This document shows positions 30,708-39,540 of a stretch of 42,512 bases of DNA, piece after piece. The translations under genes and the position numbers were made by a program. This stretch comes from a virus. How positions within the stretch are numbered: the first letter of the stretch is position 1; the number at the start of each line of letters is the position of its first letter. The notes beneath the pieces were generated by a model that was not told where the DNA came from, ran no database searches, and worked only from the letters and a program-made list of their open reading frames with translations. The DNA lies in IMG/VR virus record IMGVR_UViG_3300042922_000700, positions 1 through 42,512 of that record; one strand, 5' to 3'.

Positions 30708-31753
30708 TGCGTTCTGGTCCGGATGATCGTGCGTTGTCGACGGCTGTTTCGTGGCGTCCTCGTGTGCAGTCGTGGCTTGCGGGGCGGTTGCTTGAGGCTG
30801 AGTTGCCGGTGTTGTCTGGCCGGTTGACATGGGATGCGTCGAGCAATGTGCCGGACAAGTTGTCGATGACGGTGGCTCGGTTTGATGGGCGTCGGGACTA
30901 TTTGCCGACGCAGGCTGATTCGCCGTTGGCGCGGTATGGGCAGCAGTTGGATGTCACGATCCGTGTCGGTGACGTGGATGTGCGTATGGGTCGGTATCAG
31001 ATCGACGACTGGGATTATGACGAGTCGACGGTGTCGGTGACGGCTTACGGGTTGTTGCAGATTGCTGCGGATTCGCGGTTGCTGGCTCCGACGTCACCTC
31101 GTGATGATGGGACGTTGCGGTCGGAGTTCGTTCGGTTGTTGCCGCCTCAGATGGCGGTGCAGTTTGATCCTGCTTTGGTGGATCGGCCGGTGGACGCGGC
31201 GATGTCGTGGGATGAGTCGCGCATTGAGGCGTTGTGGGAGATCGCTGATGCGTGGCCGGCGGTTATTCGTCCGGATGCGTGGGGGCAGGTGTTGTTGAAG
31301 GCGCCGGTTGAGGTGTCTCCGGAGCCGGTTCTGAGCGTCACGGATGGTGTGGGTGGCACGGTTGTGTCGGTTCCGCGTTCGGATGCTCGTGAGGGCGCGT
31401 ACAACATCGTGGTGGCGAGGTCGTCTGCGGATGGTGTTGAGGCGTCTGCGGTGGCGATGGTGACGTCTGGGCCGATGAACGTGAACACGTATAACCCGGT
31501 GCCTAAGTTCTATGCGTCGCCGTTGTTGCGGACGGTGGAGCAGTGTCAGGCGACCGCGAATGCGATGTTGTCGACGTCTGCGCGCCGGTCTTCGGTGCTG
31601 AAGGTGACGATGGCGCCTGATCCGCGTCCGGAGTTGGACGACACGATCGGTGTGACTCGCGACGGTGTGTTGGATCTTGGCGTGATCGTTGCCGTGGATA
31701 TGCCTCTGACGGTGGGCGATGGGGACATGCGTGTCGATGTGGGGATCCTGTAG
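30707..31753 (+). CDS. Minor tail protein (tail hub-like, DUF5047-like)
   Basis: The 348-residue product resembles the hub proteins of actinophages: WDASSNVPDKLSMTVARF, TIRVGDVDVRMGRYQIDDW, VSVTAYGLLQIAADSRL, then a second domain with NVNTYNPVPKFYASPLL and a C-terminal beta domain. It would form the tip complex with the distal tail protein. It overlaps the preceding stop by one base. Confidence 0.75.
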   Translation: MRSGPDDRALSTAVSWRPRVQSWLAGRLLEAELPVLSGRLTWDASSNVPDKLSMTVARFDGRRDYLPTQADSPLARYGQQLDVTIRVGDVDVRMGRYQIDDWDYDESTVSVTAYGLLQIAADSRLLAPTSPRDDGTLRSEFVRLLPPQMAVQFDPALVDRPVDAAMSWDESRIEALWEIADAWPAVIRPDAWGQVLLKAPVEVSPEPVLSVTDGVGGTVVSVPRSDAREGAYNIVVARSSADGVEASAVAMVTSGPMNVNTYNPVPKFYASPLLRTVEQCQATANAMLSTSARRSSVLKVTMAPDPRPELDDTIGVTRDGVLDLGVIVAVDMPLTVGDGDMRVDVGIL

Positions 31754-31756
31754 GGG

Positions 31757-32770
31757 GTGGCTGTGGAAGCTTCACAGATTGACCTTTCGCGTATTGCGGC
31801 TTTGATTCCTGAGGGTGTGACGCGCGGGTCTGACTTGTCGGTTCTCACTGTGGGCACCGTGACGGGGTTGGATATTCCGGCGTCACGTGTGCAGGTGACG
31901 GTGTCGGGGTCTGAGCCGATCTGGCTGCCAGCTGCACCGTTCATTTACGAGCCGGGCGCGAAGGTTCGTTTGCGCCGGTCGGCTTTGAATGGTGGCCGAC
32001 TCGAGTTCTGTGAGGGCCCGATCGCTCCTGCTGCGGCGGTGGTTACGGGCAAGGTCACTGAGATCACTGACGAGACGTTGACTGTCGATGTTCTTGGTGC
32101 TGAGTGGGAGCTCGGGTACACGTCGTCGACGTATGACTTGGACGAGACGGTGGCTGTGCTTCGGCATCCGACCGGGTTCGGTGTTCCTCAGTGGGTGCTG
32201 GGTATCGCGGGCAAGGAGCAGGTCGCTACGAACCCTGGTGGTGGTGCTGGTAACCCGGGTCAGGCTCAGGCGCGTCAGGCAACGATCAGCCCGCAGGATT
32301 CCGGGTCGTACAAGGTGTCTGGTGGGCGTTGGGATTCGTGGAACACGAACCGTTACGGCGGTGTGAGGGCTTTGTGGCAGGGGAACCAGTACGGGTCCGG
32401 GCCGATGATCGGGTGGGCTGGGTACGGGGACCAGGTTGCGAACTTGTACGCGTCGCAGATCACGAGCATGTGGGTGGATGTGCAGCGTTCCGATTCTTCG
32501 GTGTCCAACCCGAAGGCGGTTGCGCTGCAGGGGTCGCCTGATGGGGCGCGTCCGGGCGGTGCGCCTGGTGGCGCGGGTGACACTGCGGCTAGTCCTGGGC
32601 TGCCGCCTGAGGGGGGCGCGCGGATTCTTCTGCCTGCGTCCTCCTATGAGGCGTGGCGAACGGGCGGGATCAAGGGGCTTCGGACTGCTGGCGGGGACTA
32701 TCTCGCCCTGTATGGGGCTGATCGGGGTGGGGCTATGACGCTGACGGTCCAGTACACGGTGGTCGCGTAG
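31757..32770 (+). CDS. Minor tail protein
   Basis: The 337-residue product (GTG start) has an N-terminal OB-like beta unit (RVQVTVSGSEPIWLPAAPFI, KVTEITDETLTVDVLG), a glycine-rich linker around residue 160 and a C-terminal beta domain (YKVSGGRWDSWNTNRYGGV, WVDVQRSDSSVSNPKAVAL, then GARILLPASSYEAWRTGGI). Such C-terminal domains are common in actinophage tail-tip proteins that touch the cell surface. Confidence 0.75.
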   Translation: MAVEASQIDLSRIAALIPEGVTRGSDLSVLTVGTVTGLDIPASRVQVTVSGSEPIWLPAAPFIYEPGAKVRLRRSALNGGRLEFCEGPIAPAAAVVTGKVTEITDETLTVDVLGAEWELGYTSSTYDLDETVAVLRHPTGFGVPQWVLGIAGKEQVATNPGGGAGNPGQAQARQATISPQDSGSYKVSGGRWDSWNTNRYGGVRALWQGNQYGSGPMIGWAGYGDQVANLYASQITSMWVDVQRSDSSVSNPKAVALQGSPDGARPGGAPGGAGDTAASPGLPPEGGARILLPASSYEAWRTGGIKGLRTAGGDYLALYGADRGGAMTLTVQYTVVA

Positions 32771-32955
32771 TGGGGGCGCTGTGGTCCCGGTGTGGTGCGT
32801 GCGGCGCTGTTGTCGCGGACGAGGAACTTCACGAGCAGTGGCATGTGGGCCACGGGGAGCAGGTTGACGATGGCGGAGAACGCCCGCAAGCACACGATTC
32901 CGGGACCGGGGGATACCTCGATCAGTCGGGCGACGATCTTCGAGACGTTCCCTAA
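32770..32955 (+). CDS. Small zinc-finger protein overlapping a tail gene
   Basis: The GTG overlaps the preceding stop. The first 30 residues form a C2H2-like unit (CGACGAVV, then EELHEQWHVGH), a pattern often seen in tiny proteins amid actinophage minor tail genes. The last 30 codons overlap the next gene in another frame, so the C-terminus (acidic, glycine-rich) may carry little constraint. Confidence 0.6.
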   Translation: MGALWSRCGACGAVVADEELHEQWHVGHGEQVDDGGERPQAHDSGTGGYLDQSGDDLRDVP

Positions 32956-33610
32956 CACGATCAATGACATCGTACCTGTGGCGAACGCGACGGAACGGGC
33001 GCAGGTTGTTGCTGCGCTGGTCGCGGCCGGCGTGGGGCCTACGACGACTAAACCGCTGTTTGTGAGTCGCGCTGACGCACCCGGGCTGTACCGTCTCGAG
33101 GTCACTTTCGACGGGACCGTGTTCATGCCGGTCGCTGGGGGTTTGCGGTTCACGGATGTTGCTGCGGCCAACTCTTTCGGCACCGCGTATCCGGGTCTTC
33201 TGAATTCTGGGGACCGTGCACGGGTCGGGTCCGCGTGGTACGTCTGGTCGGGTTCCGCTTGGGTGGTCGCGACGCAGACTGTCGCTCACCAGCTCGCAGG
33301 GGTGACGCTCGCCGGGGTGACTATCGCGAACGCGGTCGTCCTTCCCGGTGGGGCGCAGAAGAAGACGGGCCAGCACACTTTCTTCACGACGACGAGCTTC
33401 GGCAACGAGTACGCGCCGGCGGTCACGTTCGATACGGCGTTCCCGAACGGTCTGCTGTCGCTGCAGTTCACGCAGATCCAAGCTGATGGGGCGCTGGCGT
33501 ACTCGACGATCGCTTACGACAGTGCCTCCACGACAGGGTTCCGGGCGATGTACCCGGGAGGATCTACGCCTACGAAGCGATCCTTCACGTGGGTGGCTGA
33601 GGGGTACTGA
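32870..33610 (+). CDS. Minor tail protein, possible receptor-binding
   Basis: The 246-residue product starts MAENARKHTIPGPGDTSIS; ATG 32870 has GGGGAGCAGG upstream, and the open frame runs back to 32792. The middle carries a carbohydrate- or surface-protein-like beta module (GLYRLEVTFDGTVFMPV, SAWYVWSGSAWVVA), and the end is a typical tail-tip beta domain (AYSTIAYDSASTTGFRAM). It overlaps the zinc-finger gene in a different frame. Confidence 0.7.
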   Translation: MAENARKHTIPGPGDTSISRATIFETFPNTINDIVPVANATERAQVVAALVAAGVGPTTTKPLFVSRADAPGLYRLEVTFDGTVFMPVAGGLRFTDVAAANSFGTAYPGLLNSGDRARVGSAWYVWSGSAWVVATQTVAHQLAGVTLAGVTIANAVVLPGGAQKKTGQHTFFTTTSFGNEYAPAVTFDTAFPNGLLSLQFTQIQADGALAYSTIAYDSASTTGFRAMYPGGSTPTKRSFTWVAEGY

Positions 33611-34404
33611 TGGGTGGCGGTGGTTACGGCAACGGCCAGATCCCTCTTGAGCGTCTCGAGCTGATCGCGAACGGGACGAATGGCGACGGTTACTGGGAGC
33701 ACAGGCTGGCACCTGGGACTGCGGCGCGGTGGCGCGCTCTGGTCGCGGACGTGCTGTTGAACGAGGGCATCCGGCTGTACATCAGCCCTGGTTGGAACGG
33801 TTACCGGCCGTTGTCTTTTCAGGTTTTGGCGAAGCGAAAGTACGGGCGGAACGCTGCGGCTCCTGGGTTTTCGTCGCATGGCGGGTATTTCGAGGGCCGC
33901 GAGTCAATGGCTGTTGACGTCGCGAACTGGGGGCAGCTGGGCGCGGCGAAGTTCTTCGCGTACGCCCGTAAGCACGGGTTCACGGCCGACTACTTCAACG
34001 GGAAGAACGGCCGCCCGCTCGAGCAGTGGCACCTCATTGATTTCGACCCGTGGACGGTCTCGGCTTCGGCGGCATCCGCGTCCGCATCTACTCCGAAGGA
34101 AGGGCTGTTCATGTACCTGACGAAGCTTGAAGAAGAGACGATCCGCAATGCGGTCACCGACATCAACAACCGCACCTATGACATGGCGGAAGCGATGAAG
34201 GCGTCTGATGAGAAGGTTGCCGCTCTGCACGCGATCTACGCGACTCGTGACTCGAACGGGTGGGCGTGGGCTGACATCGTGAAGTCGCATGTCGTGGCGA
34301 CCCTGACCGAGCTGCGATCCGCAGGCGTAGTTACGGGGTCGGTCGATCTGGATGACCTGACAAAGCGGATCGTCGACGACGTCGCTAAGCGCTTGGTCGA
34401 TTGA
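33610..34404 (+). CDS. Endolysin, M15-family peptidase
   Basis: The 264-residue product cuts cell-wall peptides. The VanY/M15 zinc site is visible: GFSSHGG with H90, SMAVDVANW with D103 and EQWHLIDF with H141. A low-complexity alanine-serine linker (around 152-162) leads to a C-terminal helical region of ~100 residues that probably binds the wall. TGATG overlap upstream; holin-like genes follow. Confidence 0.88.
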   Translation: MGGGGYGNGQIPLERLELIANGTNGDGYWEHRLAPGTAARWRALVADVLLNEGIRLYISPGWNGYRPLSFQVLAKRKYGRNAAAPGFSSHGGYFEGRESMAVDVANWGQLGAAKFFAYARKHGFTADYFNGKNGRPLEQWHLIDFDPWTVSASAASASASTPKEGLFMYLTKLEEETIRNAVTDINNRTYDMAEAMKASDEKVAALHAIYATRDSNGWAWADIVKSHVVATLTELRSAGVVTGSVDLDDLTKRIVDDVAKRLVD

Positions 34405-34446
34405 TGCGCACCACGTGGCCGGCGTGGCGCAGAACGGGGGGCCAGG

Positions 34447-34755
34447 ATGGACCCTCTCACTGAAATGCTCAGCCTCCTCAGGCCCCTCGCGGATGTCACC
34501 GCGACCACTCTTCTGGTGGTTGTGGTGTTCATGATTCTGAGTGGGCGCCTGGTGCCGAGGAGCACGGTGAACGACTGGAAGGCCGCGTATCAGAAGTCGC
34601 AGGACGCGAACGCGGTGAAGGACTCCATTATCAGTGAGATGGCGGGCGCGGGTCTTGTGACGGCGCGTGCGTTGGATGCTCTTCCTTCCCCGGGTGGGGG
34701 TGATTCGGATGTGGGCGAGACTACGGAAACTCGGCGGCGGAGACGCCAAGGCTGA
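34447..34755 (+). CDS. Membrane protein of the lysis module
   Basis: The 102-residue product has one membrane span near residues 18-34 (ATTLLVVVVFMILSGRL), then a helical segment (DWKAAYQKSQDANAVKDS) and a very basic end (TTETRRRRRQG). The N-out, C-in single-span layout with a basic tail fits a holin or holin partner. GGGG-CCAGG precedes the ATG. Confidence 0.65.
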   Translation: MDPLTEMLSLLRPLADVTATTLLVVVVFMILSGRLVPRSTVNDWKAAYQKSQDANAVKDSIISEMAGAGLVTARALDALPSPGGGDSDVGETTETRRRRRQG

Positions 34756-34906
34756 GGCTGCGGAAGCGCTCGAGACTGCAACCGTTTCGCTGCGTTCGGC
34801 GGAGGTGCGTGCGTCGGAGATTCAGCCGATTGTGGACCGGATCAAGGCGCATGGGTATCGGAATCATTTTGGCGAGCGGATCGAAGCCGCAATTAGGGGG
34901 GCTTGA
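34709..34906 (+). CDS. DUF7620-like lysis-region protein
   Basis: The 65-residue product starts MWARLRKLGGGDAKAEAAEA and ends NHFGERIEAAIRGA, the pattern of a small helical protein that sits beside holin genes in many actinophages. ATG 34709 has GGGTGGGGG upstream and lies inside the previous gene. Its role is unknown; association with the holin is inferred from conserved position. Confidence 0.65.
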   Translation: MWARLRKLGGGDAKAEAAEALETATVSLRSAEVRASEIQPIVDRIKAHGYRNHFGERIEAAIRGA

Positions 34907-35250
34907 TGCTCGTTGATGACTGGACTCTGGTGGTGTTGTTCACCTGGGTCATCCCGCTTTCTCTGGCTGTGTTCTATCACTTGACGGCTCCGGTGCCGGG
35001 GCGTGCTTGGATGCGGCGGGTGGTCCGGTTTCGGGATCTCGCGCCTATCTCGCGGATCCTCGCGGCCCAGAAAGTCACGCTGATTCTGGTGGTGTCGTTC
35101 ATTGCGATCGTCCGGTACACGGGCGGTTTCCCGGGGCGCGAGTGGGTCGCGTTCGGCCTGTACCTGCTGCTGGTGGTCGTCGCGTGGACCATGTTCTGGT
35201 ACCAGCGGCGTATCCAACTGCCGCCCGAGCGCGACATTCGCGCCCAGTAA
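34906..35250 (+). CDS. Holin-like membrane protein
   Basis: The 114-residue product has three hydrophobic spans: WTLVVLFTWVIPLSLAVFYHL near the start, KVTLILVVSFIAIVRY in the middle and WVAFGLYLLLVVVAWTMFWY near the end, followed by a charged tail. ATG 34906 overlaps the preceding stop (TGATG). Actinophage lysis cassettes often pair such a protein with a second, smaller holin. A Rho-independent terminator follows. Confidence 0.65.
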   Translation: MLVDDWTLVVLFTWVIPLSLAVFYHLTAPVPGRAWMRRVVRFRDLAPISRILAAQKVTLILVVSFIAIVRYTGGFPGREWVAFGLYLLLVVVAWTMFWYQRRIQLPPERDIRAQ

Positions 35251-35265
35251 CCATCTACCTGTTTC

Positions 35266-35290
35266 GGCCACCTTTCGGGGTGGCCTTTGT
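35266..35290 (+). terminator. Rho-independent terminator in the lysis module
   Basis: GGCCACC (35266-35272) pairs with GGTGGCC (35279-35285), loop TTTCGG, followed by TTTGTTGTT. It lies between the two holin-like genes, so the next gene depends on readthrough or its own promoter. Confidence 0.8.
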
Positions 35291-35307
35291 TGTTCCTGGG
35301 AGGAACT

Positions 35308-35580
35308 ATGTCTACCCCTTCTGTTACCCCGAACGTTGTGGTTGGTGACCCGCGTGTGCGTAAGGCGGCTGGCATCGCGCTTGGTGTCGTCGGCGTGATT
35401 CTCGGTACCGCTGTGGTCGTTGATGGTGCGACGCCGGCGTTCGATCTCACGGAAATCACTACGCCTGTGACTGCGGGTTACCTGTATCTGTCGTCGCTGT
35501 TTGGTCTGGCTGTGACGGTCCCTAACATCCCCACCTCGAGCTCGCAGCGGATCACGAAGCTCGGTTCGCACAACCTGTGA
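35308..35580 (+). CDS. Holin-like membrane protein
   Basis: The 90-residue product has two hydrophobic spans: KAAGIALGVVGVILGTAVVV and ITTPVTAGYLYLSSLFGLAV. It resembles two-span actinophage holins that follow endolysin genes. GGGAGG precedes the ATG. Confidence 0.65.
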   Translation: MSTPSVTPNVVVGDPRVRKAAGIALGVVGVILGTAVVVDGATPAFDLTEITTPVTAGYLYLSSLFGLAVTVPNIPTSSSQRITKLGSHNL

Positions 35581-35654
35581 CCCGCATGGTCGCGGTCGTC
35601 GTCGTTCTGACCGCGGCCCTCACAGTCATTTTCTCGCCGTCTGAAGTGGAGTAG
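35577..35654 (+). CDS. Tiny membrane protein (25 aa)
   Basis: The GTG overlaps the preceding stop. The product is one hydrophobic span (MVAVVVVLTAALTVIF) with a short acidic end. It could be a lysis accessory; support is limited to coupling and hydrophobicity. Confidence 0.45.
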   Translation: MTRMVAVVVVLTAALTVIFSPSEVE

Positions 35655-35657
35655 CCC

Positions 35658-37853
35658 ATGCCCGAGTACGAGAAGCAGACATGGTCGAACGGTCCAGGCA
35701 CACCGCTATCTGCGCAGCGGCTGAACCATCTTGAGACGCAGGCCGATCGTGCGGTCGAGACGGTCGCCGATCAGGTCGCGGATCCGGACAGCCCCATCGG
35801 AACCCAGCTAAGTACTGCCATTGCTGACCAGTTGGGGACGTCTGTTCAGGACGCCGAAGCCGCTGCAGCTGCTGCGATTGCGGCCGTCGACTCGATCCCG
35901 GAGACCCTCGACACGGAGGACGCGGCAATCGCGGCTCTGGTCGGCACCCCGAGCGTCACCAGGGGGGCTCTCGACGGATCGTTCCTGGGGCTCATCCAGT
36001 CTCCGATCAACGCTCTGCAGCGCGGGCTGACGCCTGCAAACACCGCGGCGGATAACTTCACGAAGCTGTCAGAACTCGCGGCCGAGTCGAAAGCGGACAA
36101 GCGCGAGGTGTACTTCCGCGGCACCGACGAGGACACCCTGATCAGTGCGCCGGTGAGCGTCGGAGGGGCGATCCTCACCGGCGCGGGAGATGCGAGCCGT
36201 CTACGGATGGCGGCGACCACTGGCCTGCGGCTCCTGAACGTCGACGCTCCCGACACCGTCATCAGCGGCATGTACCTCTCCTCCGCCGGCGTCCGCAACA
36301 CAGCGTGGGCGACGAGCGGCGGGAACAACGCCGCTATCTACGTCGGCGCGGGCATGCACGACGTGCTCGTCGAAGACGTTGCTGGCGACTCCTGGACGAC
36401 CCTTGTCCACGCGCCCGGCGACACCGGCGTAGCCACCCGCCGCCTTCGGGCGCGGCGACTCCGCGCGACCAACGTCGGCTTCATCGTCAACGGGCGAGGG
36501 CTGATCGACTTCGAGATCGCGGACATCTCGGGCAGCATCAGTTTCGACCGCACCGACAAGACCTCTGCGCCTCCCCACCACGTCTACCTTGCTTACGCGT
36601 CGGGCATTCCGTGGAACGAGGGAGGGCGCATCAGCGGCGTGATCGGCTGGGATTCTCCCGGTTCGTCCGCAGCAGTGAAGGTCGACCACTGGCGCGGCGG
36701 CGAGATCGACGGCATCGTCCTCCGCAACTGCTCCGGCCTGTTGACCATCGACTCCTGCGAAGACGTCACCGCCCGAGGCGTGTACGCGAAGGCGGACGGC
36801 CTCTCGGGGACACCCGCGATCTACGTGACGCAGACCGATGCTGCCGCGCCGAGTAAGCGGATCATCATTGAGGACTTCCTCGTCGAGTTCGCTTCCGGGG
36901 ATCACGCGGTGGGCGTTCACATCGATCGCGGTTCGGGTAGCAAGGTGCGCCGGGGACGTGTCGTCACCAACCGCCTCACCACCACTTCGAACGGTGCAAT
37001 CCGCTCTGATCAGAATGACACCGAGTTCAGCGATATCGAGATCGCGACACTCGGATCGTTCCGGACGAACGCGGGTATCTACCTCAGCCAGACGACGGCG
37101 GCGAAAGCGCGCCGGATCAAGGCGCAGGGGGTCGTGACCGGTGTGCAGCTCATCGGAGCGGTCGAAACGCTCGTCGAGTACGAGCCGTCTGAGATGGTGC
37201 TCACGAGCCACAACTCGGCGGCTGCGGTGGCGCAGGACGCCGCGACAACCGGAACGCGCATCACCGTTCCCACCCTTCCGCCTATCAACGACGTGGCACC
37301 GCTGGCATGGTTCGACGCAACGCGTCGAGGCGGCATTCCCGGCTCTGAGGTTCCTCTGTCTGTCGTTCAAAGCGGGCAGACGATGTCCGCGCTCGGCACC
37401 TGGCGTTACGCTGCGAACGGTGTCTACAACCAGAACAACGTGTCCACGGCTGCAGCTTGGCTTGACACGCTCACCGCAGACCATCGTGTTGAGACGCTCG
37501 CAGTTCTGGGTGGGGTCGCTGTCGGAGTATCGGCGCGGGTCACGGACAATGACAACCGCCTCTATGCCGAGGTGACCACGTCGGGCGTCGCGCTCTTCAA
37601 GCGGGTGGCTGGCGTCGCAACTCAACTGGCGACGGGCGGGCCGACGGTCGGCAAGGTTGGCCGGAAGTACCGCATCGGGATCGCTGTGTGCGACAACCTT
37701 GTGCAGGTGTTCCTGGACGGTCAGCAGGTCATCATGCACGCGCTGGCTGGCGGGGACGAGACGACGTTCGCAGGCAAGACGCTCGCGGGCCTACACTCGC
37801 GTTCCGCAGCAACCGCGCGGTTCATCTCCGCACAGTGGTTCGCTCTGCTCTGA
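35658..37853 (+). CDS. Tailspike with right-handed beta-helix
   Basis: The 731-residue product begins with an alpha-helical adaptor and coiled coil (to ~115), then a long stretch of beta-helix-like repeats (~150-520: ...ILTGAGDASRLRMAA, TGLRLLNVDAPDTVISGMYL, GGEIDGIVLRNCSGLLTID) and ends in a concanavalin/LamG-like domain (~550-731; NRLYAEVTTSGVALFKRVAG, IGIAVCDNLVQVFLDGQQ). Such spikes bind and often cut surface polysaccharides. It lies after the lysis genes. It ends 7 bp from the convergent O-antigen ligase-like gene. Confidence 0.8.
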   Translation: MPEYEKQTWSNGPGTPLSAQRLNHLETQADRAVETVADQVADPDSPIGTQLSTAIADQLGTSVQDAEAAAAAAIAAVDSIPETLDTEDAAIAALVGTPSVTRGALDGSFLGLIQSPINALQRGLTPANTAADNFTKLSELAAESKADKREVYFRGTDEDTLISAPVSVGGAILTGAGDASRLRMAATTGLRLLNVDAPDTVISGMYLSSAGVRNTAWATSGGNNAAIYVGAGMHDVLVEDVAGDSWTTLVHAPGDTGVATRRLRARRLRATNVGFIVNGRGLIDFEIADISGSISFDRTDKTSAPPHHVYLAYASGIPWNEGGRISGVIGWDSPGSSAAVKVDHWRGGEIDGIVLRNCSGLLTIDSCEDVTARGVYAKADGLSGTPAIYVTQTDAAAPSKRIIIEDFLVEFASGDHAVGVHIDRGSGSKVRRGRVVTNRLTTTSNGAIRSDQNDTEFSDIEIATLGSFRTNAGIYLSQTTAAKARRIKAQGVVTGVQLIGAVETLVEYEPSEMVLTSHNSAAAVAQDAATTGTRITVPTLPPINDVAPLAWFDATRRGGIPGSEVPLSVVQSGQTMSALGTWRYAANGVYNQNNVSTAAAWLDTLTADHRVETLAVLGGVAVGVSARVTDNDNRLYAEVTTSGVALFKRVAGVATQLATGGPTVGKVGRKYRIGIAVCDNLVQVFLDGQQVIMHALAGGDETTFAGKTLAGLHSRSAATARFISAQWFALL

Positions 37854-37860
37854 TCTGGTA

Positions 37861-39204
37861 TCAGAGGCTCAGGGAAGTGGCGGGCCGCCTGGAACGCTCA
37901 GGAAAACCAAGAGCCGTTGGCGTCTCAACTCGTCCACCGAGTGTCACGGCCACCAGGGCGGCCGGGATGAACCACGTCGGGAAGGTCACGTAGGACGAGT
38001 CAATCACCGCACCGATGAAGAGGACGACCAGGATAAGCCGCCATTCTGGTCGCCTCTTCATCATCGTCACCACAGCAGCGATGAGCAGAAGCACGCCGAG
38101 GATCCCGATCTGCAGCAGCACGCCCACCCAGCCATCGGGAACGCCGGCTCGAGTGTCCGCACCGAGCAAGAGGTCGGTGGGGGTCATCGCGGAAAGGTAA
38201 GTCGCCCAAATAGCGGATCGACCCGAACCCCCGGAGCTAATCACGGCATCCACGGTGTAGCGCCGCGCGAGGTCGGGCTCGAGGACGAGGACCGCGCCCG
38301 CCGCTAGTAGCGCTATGGCGACGATCCCGACTCGCCACCGCATACTGCCCCGGCGGAGCACGAGGATGACAATCGCTGCGCCAGCAGCGAGAATCGCTGT
38401 CCGTGAACCCGAGAGCCCGATTGCCAGGACGCTACCGACAGCGACCGCGACGTCTAGTTTCGTGCCGCGCCTGGCGAGGAGGCGGATCATGGCGTGCGTG
38501 AGGAACACCGCGGCGGCCAGGCCGTAGATGTTGCCGTTGTGGTACGTCGAGGGGATCTTGGAGAAGTTCTCGCCGCCCTGCACGTAGATCACGTTGTGCT
38601 TCTCGGTGATGTCATCCCCGAGGGCCTGGGTGAGGGCGGGGATAGCAGTGGCTTCCAGCCCGCCGACGAACTGAACGCCCGCGTACAGGACCGAGAAGAG
38701 GAAGCCCCACTGCAGGGCGCGCGCGAACCGCGGGTCAACCGAATCCATGCTCGTCGTCATGGCGAGGACAACGATCGGGAGAGCAGCCCAAGCCACGAAG
38801 GCGAAGACGCTGGCGGGGCCATCGCCAGAGAACTGCAGGGCTTTCGCAGCGACGAGCGTCAGGTATGCACCGACGAAGAGAACGGTCGTCGGCGGGTGTG
38901 TGCGTCGAGGGGTGCTGAGCCAGAGGATGAAAACCGCGGCCATCAGCCCGAACAGGAACACCGGGAAGGGGAAGTCGCCGACCTTGACGCCGGCTTTCGG
39001 GAAGGCGGCGGTCAAGAAGGCGAGAACGCTTGCTGCAACGACCGGTCGCCTCCAAGCCCAAAGGAGAAGGCCCAGAACGGCTATGACACCCAGACCGGCA
39101 ACAGGGGAGACCATCGTCAGGATCACGGCCGCGATGGTCGCGACGCAACCCCCGGCGACCGTCGTCGCCGTGCGCCAGGTCGTGTCCCCCATAGCGGGAA
39201 ACAC
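37861..39204 (-). CDS. O-antigen ligase/polymerase-like membrane protein
   Basis: The 447-residue product has ~11-12 membrane spans and the features of the Wzy/WaaL superfamily: a large loop with STYHNGNIYGL, then GLSGSRTAILA and GSGRSAIWATYLSAMTP before the last spans. These proteins polymerise or transfer surface glycans. On the minus strand and convergent with the tailspike, it is not part of the lytic operons and is a likely conversion gene altering the receptor glycan of the lysogen. GTG 39204 and ATG 39192 are both possible starts; TAGTGT lies just upstream of the ATG. Confidence 0.78.
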   Translation of the reverse strand: MFPAMGDTTWRTATTVAGGCVATIAAVILTMVSPVAGLGVIAVLGLLLWAWRRPVVAASVLAFLTAAFPKAGVKVGDFPFPVFLFGLMAAVFILWLSTPRRTHPPTTVLFVGAYLTLVAAKALQFSGDGPASVFAFVAWAALPIVVLAMTTSMDSVDPRFARALQWGFLFSVLYAGVQFVGGLEATAIPALTQALGDDITEKHNVIYVQGGENFSKIPSTYHNGNIYGLAAAVFLTHAMIRLLARRGTKLDVAVAVGSVLAIGLSGSRTAILAAGAAIVILVLRRGSMRWRVGIVAIALLAAGAVLVLEPDLARRYTVDAVISSGGSGRSAIWATYLSAMTPTDLLLGADTRAGVPDGWVGVLLQIGILGVLLLIAAVVTMMKRRPEWRLILVVLFIGAVIDSSYVTFPTWFIPAALVAVTLGGRVETPTALGFPERSRRPATSLSL

Positions 39205-39239
39205 TATCTCAGGCGCCTTGCCGGTGTAGCTTGAGCGGC

Positions 39240-39440
39240 GTGAACAAAGACAGCCCCATCGTGTGGCTTCTCGTCATGGGCGCCTCGCTCGCTGCGGTCG
39301 GTTACATGAACCTCATCGTCGTCACCGACCCGGGGCCCGTCGACTGGGCCGTCCGGTGGGTCGGGACGATCGCCGTGGTCGCGATGCTCATGGCTGCGAT
39401 TGCTCGGGTGCTGCGAGAGCCAGACGGCGCCCGACCGTAG
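39240..39440 (+). CDS. Small two-span membrane protein
   Basis: The 66-residue product has two hydrophobic spans (IVWLLVMGASLAAVGYMNLI and VRWVGTIAVVAMLMAAIARV). GTG 39240 was preferred to TTG 39231: TAGCTT (39227-39232) stands 7 nt before it, as in the leaderless genes elsewhere in the window. It is divergent from the O-antigen ligase-like gene and ended by a terminator. It may be a lysogen-expressed moron. Confidence 0.55.
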   Translation: MNKDSPIVWLLVMGASLAAVGYMNLIVVTDPGPVDWAVRWVGTIAVVAMLMAAIARVLREPDGARP

Positions 39441-39462
39441 TTCACCAAATCACGAAATACTC

Positions 39463-39507
39463 TCAGCCCCTCGGGCTCGCCTCCTCGGCGGGCTCGAGGG
39501 GCTCTTT
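39463..39507 (+). terminator. Rho-independent terminator
   Basis: AGCCCCTCG (39465-39473) pairs with CGAGGGGCT (39495-39503), with CGCC/GGCG inside, followed by CTTTC. It isolates the small membrane gene from the next. Confidence 0.8.
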
Positions 39508-39540
39508 CGTCATGTCCGGGGTGCGTGCGATCATCCCGGC

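Noticed and set aside
31883-33712. Minus-strand frame of 609 codons
   Set aside because: It is antisense to three minor tail genes, again with shadow composition and no domain.
36201-37739. Minus-strand frame of 512 codons
   Set aside because: It is opposite the tailspike gene, whose plus-strand product has clear beta-helix features.
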